From contig CAJUAB010000025.1 of NCBI GenBank assembly GCA_910583845.1, forward strand, positions 10,449 through 74,448: DNA of 64,000 nucleotides, read 5' to 3'. Below the pieces are notes generated by a model. That model had not been told where the DNA came from and made no database searches. It worked only from the letters and a program-made list of their open reading frames with translations. This DNA is from an uncultured Acetatifactor sp. GTDB lineage: Bacteria; Bacillota; Clostridia; Lachnospirales; Lachnospiraceae. This document shows positions 44,033-51,178 of this stretch, piece by piece (the first letter of the stretch is position 1; each line of letters begins with the position of its first letter). Made by a program: the position numbers and the translations under genes.

Positions 44033-44806
44033 TCACAGGCTCCGCATGTCCGGGATTACTCCATCCACCACTTTTCTAATCAATTCCAGCAGCTCCGGCA
44101 CCGCCGTCTCTTCCGTCGCCACATCACGCTCCGGCACATAGACATTTCCTTTTAACGGACGCCCCGTCAAGGTCCTGTACCAGGAGGCGGCCAACGCATA
44201 GCGCCCGTACAGATAACTCATATGGAATCCGTCTCTGCAAAGGGACTGCCCGCCTTCCCCATATCGGAAAGGAGCCTCCCCCCGCAGCGTCTGAATCACG
44301 CTGCCGCAGGGAATCAGCGGAATATTTCTTCGTTCGGACGCCCCTTTATATGCAGCGCTGAGACGCTCATACATCTCCTGCTGATCATTGTGATAGCGCA
44401 CAAATCTGTCGTGGGTACTGTCTGTCTCATAAGCCCAGGTCTGTTGCAGATACATCTTTGCCCCGGGCCGATGCCTCCGCACATATTCCATCATATATCC
44501 GAGAAACGGCTCATACGTGTCCGGCCATCCGCTGTCATGGCTCGCCTGCTGCGTCACAATGAAATCCCACTCTTCCTCTTCCAGCACATGGTTTGCCGAT
44601 ACATAGCGTTCCTGGGACTGCCCGTTCAGCTCGTACAGATATTCTTCCGAACCCGTACGGATATTGTGCCAGTGCCGTTCGAGATTGCAGCCTCCGATAT
44701 ACAGATTGACCACCCTGCTCTCCACGCCGTCCGCAGCCGCGATCTGATGCAGATAGTGTGTGGCGTCCTGTGAAAAGCTGTTTCCGATTGCCAGAATACG
44801 AATCAT
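44033..44806 (-). CDS. SGNH-type hydrolase (DUF4886)
   Basis: A 257-residue protein of the DUF4886 group within the SGNH hydrolase superfamily. Block I is ILAIGNSFSQDATHYL with the likely nucleophile S10; the paired Asp and His are in CRDGFHMSYLYG. No signal peptide is visible, so it is probably an intracellular esterase, perhaps removing acetyl groups from imported oligosaccharides; that role is inferred from context. It is the first gene of the operon: its ATG follows ACGGAGGGAAGA, and the leader back to the promoter is about 120 bases. Confidence 0.8.
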   Translation of the reverse strand: MIRILAIGNSFSQDATHYLHQIAAADGVESRVVNLYIGGCNLERHWHNIRTGSEEYLYELNGQSQERYVSANHVLEEEEWDFIVTQQASHDSGWPDTYEPFLGYMMEYVRRHRPGAKMYLQQTWAYETDSTHDRFVRYHNDQQEMYERLSAAYKGASERRNIPLIPCGSVIQTLRGEAPFRYGEGGQSLCRDGFHMSYLYGRYALAASWYRTLTGRPLKGNVYVPERDVATEETAVPELLELIRKVVDGVIPDMRSL

Positions 44807-44913
44807 TCTTCCCTCCGTTTATCCATGCGTCGCCCCGACCGGCACATCTGTTACCATCCGGTTCTGCGCCTTATCACACGGATTTTGTGCATCTTTACTT
44901 TTTGCGTTTTTAG

Positions 44914-44980
44914 AAAAACGTTTTTGTTATTGTGTAGTATATACCCACTTGGGACTAATGTCAACAAAAACGTTTTTGTT
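44914..44980 (-). promoter_or_regulatory. Main promoter of the glycan operon with two LacI-type operators
   Basis: On the minus strand TTGACA (44959-44964), exactly 17 bases and TATACT (44936-44941) form a nearly ideal sigma-A promoter. An 18-base perfect palindrome AACAAAAACGTTTTTGTT (44963-44980) abuts the -35 box, and a 12-base palindrome AAAAACGTTTTT (44914-44925) lies just past the expected start point. Two operators with the same core flanking a promoter are typical of tight LacI-family repression. The sequence 44807-44913 is leader with nothing else recognisable. Confidence 0.85.
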
Positions 44981-45034
44981 TTTTCACTTTTGTGCAAACA
45001 CTATAAATGTGTTGTATGGCATTTGTGATTTTTT

Positions 45035-45076
45035 ACAACAAAAAAAGGGGCCTTCTCTGGTCTCCCCTCTTGTTGT
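45035..45076 (-). terminator. Intrinsic terminator of the second lacI gene
   Basis: On the minus strand GGGG (45064-45067) pairs with CCCC (45047-45050) around a 13-base loop, followed by seven T (45040-45046). An outer ACAACA/TGTTGT pair (45035-45040 with 45071-45076) extends the structure. It insulates the operon promoter from lacI read-through. The rest of 44981-45126 is A+T rich without a gene. Confidence 0.7.
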
Positions 45077-45126
45077 GAAAATTGCCCCCTGTTGTTTCGC
45101 GGCGCACAGCCTGCTTCCGTGGGCTT

Positions 45127-46143
45127 TTACATGCTCTGTGCCGGTATTTGTATCCTGCCTGCTTTCCTGCAGGACTTTCTCTGGATCAGCTCCCCCTCAA
45201 TGGTATGAATTTCTCCCTCCTTATCCCCTCTGACCAGGCCTGCCAGTTCCCGTATGGCCAGGCTCCCCTGCTCCACAATATGTGTCTGAATGGTTGTCAG
45301 CGCGGGCGTATACCACTGGCTCAGCTCAATATCATCGCATCCCAGGACACTGATATCCTCCGGCACGGAATATCCTGCCTCCTGCAAGGCCTTGATACAG
45401 CCGAAAGCACTGTCATCATTGGCGGCAAATACCGCCTCCGGCAGCGGCAATCCCTTATTCAGGAAGGCTTTTATCTCCCTGTAAGCAATCCATCTGTCAA
45501 AATAGCACTTCAGAACATAGTCCGGCGGCACCGGACAGTCCTTCTCCCGCAGCCAGTCCTCAAAGCCCATCTGGCGCATCTGGCCGTCATAAGTATAGTC
45601 CACGCCGCTGAGCTCCAGTATTCTCCGGTGTCCCAGTGAATACAGATATTCCGCCGCCATCCGTCCTCCCCTGTATGAGTCAAGCAATACGCTGGAGGCG
45701 TATTGCTCTTTGATCTCCCGGTCCAGATAAACCACCGGAAATTCCATATCCCGCAAATATTTTTCCTGCTCCTCTTTCAGTCCGCTATGCAATATGACCG
45801 CCCCGTCCACGCGTTTTCCCATCAGAAAGCGAAACAGGTCCTCATCCTCCAGAATAAAAATCTCCATTCCGTATCCATGCTTCTTGCATTCCCTGTACAT
45901 GGATTCCACCAGCACTCCGTAATAACCGGAAATGGAAGAAGTAAAGAACCCCAGCAGCCCCGTATCTGAGGATTTCAGATTCTGCCCGTTCCAGTCCGGT
46001 ATATATTTCATTTTTTTAGCCAGCTCTATGATTCTTTCTCTGGTTTCCCGCTTTAAGACGCCCTGTCCCGAAAGCGCGTGAGACACCGTCGTTATGGACA
46101 CTCCAGCCTCCCTGGCCACATCTTTTATCGTAACTCTTTTCAC
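45127..46143 (-). CDS. LacI-family repressor, likely master regulator of the glycan operon
   Basis: A 338-residue LacI/GalR protein. The helix-turn-helix TIKDVAREAGVSITTVSHAL is almost the same as in the operon-internal paralogue. The sensor domain shows DGAVILHSG, VLLDSYRGGRMAAEYL, FAANDDSAFGCIKAL and VLGCDDIELSQW. It has its own promoter, with an operator of the same AAAACGTTTT type over the start point, and its own terminator; it lies directly upstream of the operon. This arrangement indicates autoregulation and repression of the operon in the absence of the sugar. Confidence 0.93.
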   Translation of the reverse strand: MKRVTIKDVAREAGVSITTVSHALSGQGVLKRETRERIIELAKKMKYIPDWNGQNLKSSDTGLLGFFTSSISGYYGVLVESMYRECKKHGYGMEIFILEDEDLFRFLMGKRVDGAVILHSGLKEEQEKYLRDMEFPVVYLDREIKEQYASSVLLDSYRGGRMAAEYLYSLGHRRILELSGVDYTYDGQMRQMGFEDWLREKDCPVPPDYVLKCYFDRWIAYREIKAFLNKGLPLPEAVFAANDDSAFGCIKALQEAGYSVPEDISVLGCDDIELSQWYTPALTTIQTHIVEQGSLAIRELAGLVRGDKEGEIHTIEGELIQRKSCRKAGRIQIPAQSM

Positions 46144-46231
46144 ATTCCCACACCTTCCCTGTATAGCCCGCGAACAACTTTCGTTCTCCCTGGTTTATAC
46201 GGGTATATCTCCATTTCCCTCCCAAGAGAAC

Positions 46232-46275
46232 AAAACGTTTTTCTTTATTATATCTTTTCAGCTTTGCATTTGCAA
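46232..46275 (-). promoter_or_regulatory. Promoter and operator of the second lacI gene
   Basis: On the minus strand TTGCAA (46270-46275), 17 bases and TATAAT (46247-46252) make a good promoter. AAAACGTTTT (46232-46241) lies just downstream of the start point and matches the operators at 44914 and 44963. The leader to the ATG is about 100 bases. Confidence 0.75.
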
Positions 46276-46298
46276 TAAATTCCAGCAAAAATATTTTG

Positions 46299-46337
46299 AA
46301 CGTTTTTCTTGACAACACAACCGACAGCGTATATGAT
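46299..46337 (+). promoter_or_regulatory. Promoter of the TPP riboswitch and thiT
   Basis: TTGACA (46309-46314), 17 bases and TATGAT (46332-46337) form a near-consensus promoter. AACGTT (46299-46304), the core of the LacI-type operator, sits right before the -35 box, so the divergent lacI control region may touch this promoter. Confidence 0.75.
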
Positions 46338-46356
46338 AGACGGCGTAGTAAATTAC

Positions 46357-46446
46357 ATTTGCTAGGGGAGCACATCGCTGAGACTGGATCTTCCGATCCT
46401 AACCCTCATTACTTGACCCGGACAATACCGGCGTAGGGAAGCAGAC
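46357..46446 (+). promoter_or_regulatory. TPP (thiamine pyrophosphate) riboswitch
   Basis: The THI-box signature is clear: GCTAGGGGAGC at 46361, the invariant GCTGAGA (46377-46383), then CCTAACCCT, ACTTGACCCGGA and ATACCGGCGTAGGGAAGC. It senses thiamine pyrophosphate and shuts off thiT. Downstream, a stem (AAAGACCG at 46503-46510 with CGGTCTTT at 46550-46557, enclosing GTCTG/CAGAC) and the terminator at 46639-46668 are candidates for the expression platform. The region 46447-46638 holds no separate gene. Confidence 0.93.
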
Positions 46447-46638
46447 ATTTGAAAGCCCGTGAAACCGCGGCTTTTGAATCCTGACACATGTAGAGCGCGC
46501 TCAAAGACCGGCGGCCCGTCTGTCGCGGCAGACAGGGCATCCGTTGAAACGGTCTTTATTGCGGCGCTGACATGCGAAAAGAGGAAAATCATGGGAATGG
46601 AGAAATGTTTCTCCATCTTTCCCGTGAACGATGTCGTC

Positions 46639-46668
46639 CCTCCTTGCACCCACAAAGGAGGTTTTTTT
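46639..46668 (+). terminator. Riboswitch terminator that contains the thiT ribosome binding site
   Basis: CCTCCTT (46639-46645) pairs with AAGGAGG (46655-46661) around a nine-base loop, followed by seven T (46662-46668) and directly by the thiT ATG. The 3' arm is the Shine-Dalgarno sequence. The same hairpin can stop transcription and block translation initiation, and it sits where a TPP off-switch is expected. Confidence 0.75.
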
Positions 46669-47403
46669 ATGTTCTATGAAACGGTAACGGATGAATGGGG
46701 AGGGACCACCTATGTCCCCACCGCCCTGGGCAATGTCCTGCTGGCCCTTCTCATACTGGCTCTGCTGGGAGGCGCCGTGGCCTTTGCCCGCGCCCATGGC
46801 AGGCGGCGGGCAGAGGCCGGGGGCGCTTCCGCCCCGGCCGCGTCCCGGAGCCCTGTAGGAAAAGCCGGCGGCAGGCTGACTGTGAGGCAGCTGGTATTCT
46901 GCGCCATGGCCATGGCGCTGGGCACGGTGCTGTCCAATATCAAGCTGTTCAGCTTTCCCTTCGGCGGCTCCGTCACGTTGTTGTCCATGCTGGTGATCTG
47001 TCTGCCCGGATATTTCTTCGGTCTGGGAGCCGGCCTGCTCACCGGGGTGGCCTACGGCGTGCTGCAGCTTCTCATCGACCCCTATGTGCTGTTCCCTGTG
47101 CAGCTGGTGGTGGACTATCTGCTGGCTTTTGGCGCGCTGGGGCTTTCAGGCCTGTTTTCCAGATCCAGAAACGGACTGATCAAGGGCTACCTGGCAGCGG
47201 TGCTGGGGCGCTATGTCTTCGCGGTTCTCTCCGGCTGGCTCTTCTTCGGGGCTTACGCCTGGGAGGGATGGGACCCGCTGCCCTACTCCCTGGCCTATAA
47301 CGCCACCTATATCTTTTCCGAAGCCGCCGTCACCATCGCCGTCCTTCTGCTGCCCCCTGTGAAAAAGGCCGTGGCCAGCGTGAGAAAGGCGGCGCTGGAG
47401 TAA
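46669..47403 (+). CDS. thiT: Thiamine transporter, ECF S-component ThiT
   Basis: A 244-residue integral membrane protein that captures thiamine for the shared ECF energising module. The core of about six helices (from LVFCAMAMALGTVLSNI through LLPPVKKAV) matches ThiT, including SNIKLFSFPFGGSVTLLSML and VAYGVLQLLIDPYVLFPVQ. An extra N-terminal helix (GNVLLALLILALLGGAVAF) and an alanine/arginine-rich linker precede it, unlike the shorter canonical ThiT of about 190 residues. The ATG at 46669 is set by the AAAGGAGG site; a longer frame runs back through the riboswitch and is rejected. It is controlled by the TPP riboswitch upstream. No ECF ATPase is nearby. Confidence 0.88.
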   Translation: MFYETVTDEWGGTTYVPTALGNVLLALLILALLGGAVAFARAHGRRRAEAGGASAPAASRSPVGKAGGRLTVRQLVFCAMAMALGTVLSNIKLFSFPFGGSVTLLSMLVICLPGYFFGLGAGLLTGVAYGVLQLLIDPYVLFPVQLVVDYLLAFGALGLSGLFSRSRNGLIKGYLAAVLGRYVFAVLSGWLFFGAYAWEGWDPLPYSLAYNATYIFSEAAVTIAVLLLPPVKKAVASVRKAALE

Positions 47404-47445
47404 AACTGCGGGGTAGCAGCATACACGGATGGCGCGAAAACAAGT

Positions 47446-47483
47446 GGAGGCGAAATCCCCGTCAGATATGCTCTTTCGCCTCC
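47446..47483. terminator. Inverted repeat between convergent thiT and addA
   Basis: Perfect 10-base arms GGAGGCGAAA (47446-47455) and TTTCGCCTCC (47474-47483) with an 18-base loop lie across the addA stop. On the minus strand a weak T-rich stretch (CTTGTTTTC) follows. It may end the addA transcript; evidence is modest. Confidence 0.4.
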
Positions 47484-50400
47484 TCCGGCTCCGTCACGCA
47501 GCATCCCAGCCGGGAAGAATACAGAATCTTTTCCTTCACCGGCAGCCGCATCAGCTTGCCCAGAGCCTCCTCGTAATATTTCAGCTGTTCCGCGTAGCGG
47601 TTCCACAGCTCCCGGCCGTTTTCCACCCGGTCGGTCTTGTAATCCACCACCACAATCTGTCCGTCCTCCACAAAAAAGGCGTCGATGATTCCCTGGATCA
47701 GCACTTTTTCCTGGGCGGGGAAGCCGCTCTTAAGTCTGGCCGCGCTGATCCCGTAGACAAAGGGCTGCTCTCGGTAAAGCTCTCCCGCAGCGGCGGCCCG
47801 CCACATACGCCAGGCGATGGGGTCCTGGAAAAAGCGCAGCAGCTGGTGCTCCCGCAGCACCTGGCGGTAGCTTTCCGGAAGCCTGCCCTCCGCCACCTCC
47901 CGGGCCAGCATTTCCCGCAGATTCTCCTTCAGCTTTTCTCCGTCCCCCCATGTCCGGAAGTCCTCCGGGCTCTGCGGCATCCTCTCATACACATTCTGAT
48001 ACAGCCCCTCATAGTCCGCCAGTTCCATGACTTTGTGGAAAGCATTGCCCCGCAGGGTTCCCCCCGCCTCCTCTTCATCCCTTCGGAATCTGGGAATATA
48101 AGGCAAAATCTCCTTCTGCTCAAAGGCCTGATAAGCCGCCTCGTCCTTCTCCTCCATGGCGGCGATCTTAAGCTCCGATACGCTGGTTTTGGTATACAGC
48201 TGCTCCAGCTGTGTGTAGGCATAAGTATAGGAAAAACGCTGTTCCAGCTCCCGGACCTGCTCCGGGTCCGCCCACAGCCCGGCCTGCTTAAGCCGCATCT
48301 CCCTCTGGGCCAGATCCACCTGTTTCCGGATCTGTTCCCCCGCCAGACCCTCCTCCTGCCAGATGGCCACCTGCACATGGGCCGGGTCCAGCGCGGCCAG
48401 AATATCTTCCAGAAAGCTGCCCGCTTTCATAAAGTCCAGATAACTGAATGCGCCCCCGCCGGAATGGTTTCGAAGCCGAGATTGTTGCCACATCTCCTCC
48501 GCGTCCGCCACACAGGCCGTCATGATCAGCTTCTCCCTGGCTCTGGTCAGCGCCACATACAGCACCCGCAGCTCCTCCGCCAGATTTTCTTCCCGCATTT
48601 TCCTGGACAGTACCATTTTCCGCAGGGTCTTGTTGCGCGTCCGGCCCTCCACATCCACAAAATCCGTCCCCAGCCCAAAGTCCATATCCATCAGAAAACT
48701 CTGATTCACATCCTGCATGTTGAAGCGCTTGGCCAGCCCGGAGACAAAGGCGATGGGAAATTCCAGGCCCTTGCTTTTATGAATGCTCATAATCCGCACC
48801 ACATCCGCATACTCATCCGGAGAGCCCGCTTCCCCGAAATCCACGTCATACTGTTCCAGCTGCTCGATATAGCGGACAAAATGAAAGAGCCCGAAATAGC
48901 TGGTCTTCTCAAAATCCGACGCCTTGGTGAGCAGCATCTCCACATTCGCCCGGCGCTTTCCGCCCGCGGGCATGGCAGTTACATAATGCAGATAGTCATG
49001 GTCCCGGATCACCGTCTCCAAAAGCCGCCGGATGGGCATGTAGACCGTATAACGCCGGTAAACGCCCACCTTCTCTACAAAAAGGCGGCATTTTTCCCGC
49101 AGCCCCCCGGCGTCCTCCGTTTCCAAGGCCGCCCTATCCCGCACGGCCTGCCACAGGCTCGCCTCCCGGTCCACGCTTTTCAGCAGCGCGATCTCCTCCT
49201 CCGAAAAGCCGCCGAAGACGGACTTCATCACGCCGAACAGCGGAATCTCCTGGGTGGGATTATCCAGCACACGCAGCAGCTGCAACAGCTCCTGCACCTC
49301 CGTGGCCGCAAAATACCCGGTCTTGGATGAGATATACACCGGGATTCCCTCCGCCTCCAGCACCGCCTTGAACTCCTCGTCCCAGCCGCTGCCGGTGCGA
49401 AGCAGGATCACGATATCACCATACCTTACAGGCCGCAGGGCCCCCGTGGCCTTATCCGTCACCTCATGCTCCCGACGCAGCCGGTGAATCCGGGCGGCGA
49501 TCATCCGGGCCTCCCGGGTCCTGGCCGTCTCCTCGCTGCCCTGCTCCGGCTTTTCTGCCAGCAGCAGCTCACTCCGGCTGTCAGGCCCTTCGGGATACTC
49601 CGCCCCCACATACAGCGCCGCCCGGTCGTCATAGGCAATACCGCCCTTGTCCCGGCTCATCAGATGCACAAAAATACTGTTTACCGTGTCCAGCACCTCC
49701 CGGCGGCTCCGGAAGTTCCTGCTTAAGTCAATGCGCTGACAGCTGCCGTCCTCCCGGGTGTAGGTGTGGTATTTCTCCAGAAACAGCTCCGGCCTGGCCA
49801 GACGGAACTTATAGATGCTCTGCTTCACATCCCCCACCATAAAGCGGTTGAAATGCCCCTCCTCCTCGCCGGACACCGCCCAGAGCAGATATTCCTGCAC
49901 AAGATTGCTGTCCTGATACTCATCTATCAATATTTCGTGAAAATACTCCCTGTACTCCCGGGCCACAGGGCTGGGGATAATCCGCTCCTCCTGCTCCCGG
50001 GGGCCCTGCGCCTCAGTCCTCCCCGTCTCCCGGCAAAGCAGGATCTCCAGCGCGTAATGCTCAATGTCGGAGAAATCCATGAGCTTTTTCTCCTGCTTGC
50101 GCGCCCGGAATTCCTGCCCGAACTCCAGGGCCAGCTCCGCCAGCATACGCACCGGCTCCTGACACGCGTTCATCTGCGCCAGACTCAGTTCCATGGGAGT
50201 GACAAAAAACTGCTCCCGCAGTTCCTGTAACGTATCCTTTACCCTGCCCCGCAGGTTTTTCGCCAGCTCTCTCTTGTCCGGCGACACGGCGGGGTCCTTT
50301 TTCACGGGCAATCTGCCAAAACGCACACGGGCCAGGGTCTGCGCCAGACCTTCCATCCCTCCGGCCTCCTGTCCCCAGGCGGCAATCTCCCGCAAGGTCC

Positions 50401-51178
50401 CCAGCAGCAGATCCCGCTCCTGCTCCACCACAGGGACATACATATAAGGGCCGTCCGCCTCCTGGCAGATCTCCAGCACCTGCTCCAGAGTGTCCGCACA
50501 ACCCTGTATCATTTTCTCCAGATACTGCCGCAGATACTTTCCGCAGGCTGACTGCTCCCAGGCAGCTTCATCCGGGACGGCATAGTCCTCTCTCCGCTCT
50601 TCCAGCCACTGCCGGGGCCAGGGACAGCTCTCCGCGTACTCGTGAAGTTTCAGAATATGCTGTTCCAGTACGCTCTCCCGCCCTCCGGGGCAAAAAAATT
50701 CCACACAACGCGTAAAGACGGGATCACCCTCCGCAAAATGCCTCTCCAACAGGGCCTGCAGCACATCCTGCTTCAACAGCTTGCTCTCTCCCTCGTCCGC
50801 CACCCGCATGGCCGGGTCCAGGCCGATTTCCTGGAAATGATTGCGGATCAGATAGAGGCAGAAGCTGTCAATGGTGGTAATCAGCGCGTTGTGCAGCAGC
50901 GTCACCTGCCGCTCGATGTGGGCATTCTCCGGATGCTCCTCCAGCTGTTTCTCCAGCCCCAGCCGTATACGTTCCCTCATCTCGGCGGCGGCGGCATTGG
51001 TAAACGTCACGATCAGCAGGCGGTCCACATCCACGGGGCAGGAGGTATCGCAGATCATACGGACAATCCTTTCCACCAGCACGGCGGTTTTACCGCTGCC
51101 CGCCGCCGCGGACACCAGGATATTGCGCCCCCGCAAATCAATGACCTTCTGCTGGTCCGGGGTAAACTGTATGCTCAT
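47462..51178 (-). CDS. addA: ATP-dependent helicase/nuclease subunit A
   Basis: AddA of the AddAB complex, which processes double-strand DNA ends up to Chi for RecA loading. It is a 1238-residue UvrD-like helicase with Walker A SAAAGSGKTAVL at residues 21-32, the later motifs EILIDEYQDSN, MVGDVKQSIYKFR and IMSIHKSKGLEFP, and a C-terminal RecB-type nuclease domain with GIIDAFFVEDG and VVDYKTD. All key residues appear intact. The start at 51178 (GGAGGAGGAG site) lies inside the end of addB, a 41-base overlap, indicating coupled translation. It is third in the xthA-addB-addA order. Confidence 0.96.
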   Translation of the reverse strand: MSIQFTPDQQKVIDLRGRNILVSAAAGSGKTAVLVERIVRMICDTSCPVDVDRLLIVTFTNAAAAEMRERIRLGLEKQLEEHPENAHIERQVTLLHNALITTIDSFCLYLIRNHFQEIGLDPAMRVADEGESKLLKQDVLQALLERHFAEGDPVFTRCVEFFCPGGRESVLEQHILKLHEYAESCPWPRQWLEERREDYAVPDEAAWEQSACGKYLRQYLEKMIQGCADTLEQVLEICQEADGPYMYVPVVEQERDLLLGTLREIAAWGQEAGGMEGLAQTLARVRFGRLPVKKDPAVSPDKRELAKNLRGRVKDTLQELREQFFVTPMELSLAQMNACQEPVRMLAELALEFGQEFRARKQEKKLMDFSDIEHYALEILLCRETGRTEAQGPREQEERIIPSPVAREYREYFHEILIDEYQDSNLVQEYLLWAVSGEEEGHFNRFMVGDVKQSIYKFRLARPELFLEKYHTYTREDGSCQRIDLSRNFRSRREVLDTVNSIFVHLMSRDKGGIAYDDRAALYVGAEYPEGPDSRSELLLAEKPEQGSEETARTREARMIAARIHRLRREHEVTDKATGALRPVRYGDIVILLRTGSGWDEEFKAVLEAEGIPVYISSKTGYFAATEVQELLQLLRVLDNPTQEIPLFGVMKSVFGGFSEEEIALLKSVDREASLWQAVRDRAALETEDAGGLREKCRLFVEKVGVYRRYTVYMPIRRLLETVIRDHDYLHYVTAMPAGGKRRANVEMLLTKASDFEKTSYFGLFHFVRYIEQLEQYDVDFGEAGSPDEYADVVRIMSIHKSKGLEFPIAFVSGLAKRFNMQDVNQSFLMDMDFGLGTDFVDVEGRTRNKTLRKMVLSRKMREENLAEELRVLYVALTRAREKLIMTACVADAEEMWQQSRLRNHSGGGAFSYLDFMKAGSFLEDILAALDPAHVQVAIWQEEGLAGEQIRKQVDLAQREMRLKQAGLWADPEQVRELEQRFSYTYAYTQLEQLYTKTSVSELKIAAMEEKDEAAYQAFEQKEILPYIPRFRRDEEEAGGTLRGNAFHKVMELADYEGLYQNVYERMPQSPEDFRTWGDGEKLKENLREMLAREVAEGRLPESYRQVLREHQLLRFFQDPIAWRMWRAAAAGELYREQPFVYGISAARLKSGFPAQEKVLIQGIIDAFFVEDGQIVVVDYKTDRVENGRELWNRYAEQLKYYEEALGKLMRLPVKEKILYSSRLGCCVTEPEEAKEHI

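Noticed and set aside
43869..44036. GTG-started extension of the beta-helix lipoprotein through the 57-base repeats
   Set aside because: It would place the lipoprotein signal peptide 56 residues inside the protein. The ATG at 43868 with a GGGAGG site is sufficient.
46459..46668. N-terminal extension of thiT reaching into the riboswitch leader
   Set aside because: The extension would cover the riboswitch expression platform and terminator. The ATG at 46669 has a perfect AAAGGAGG site.
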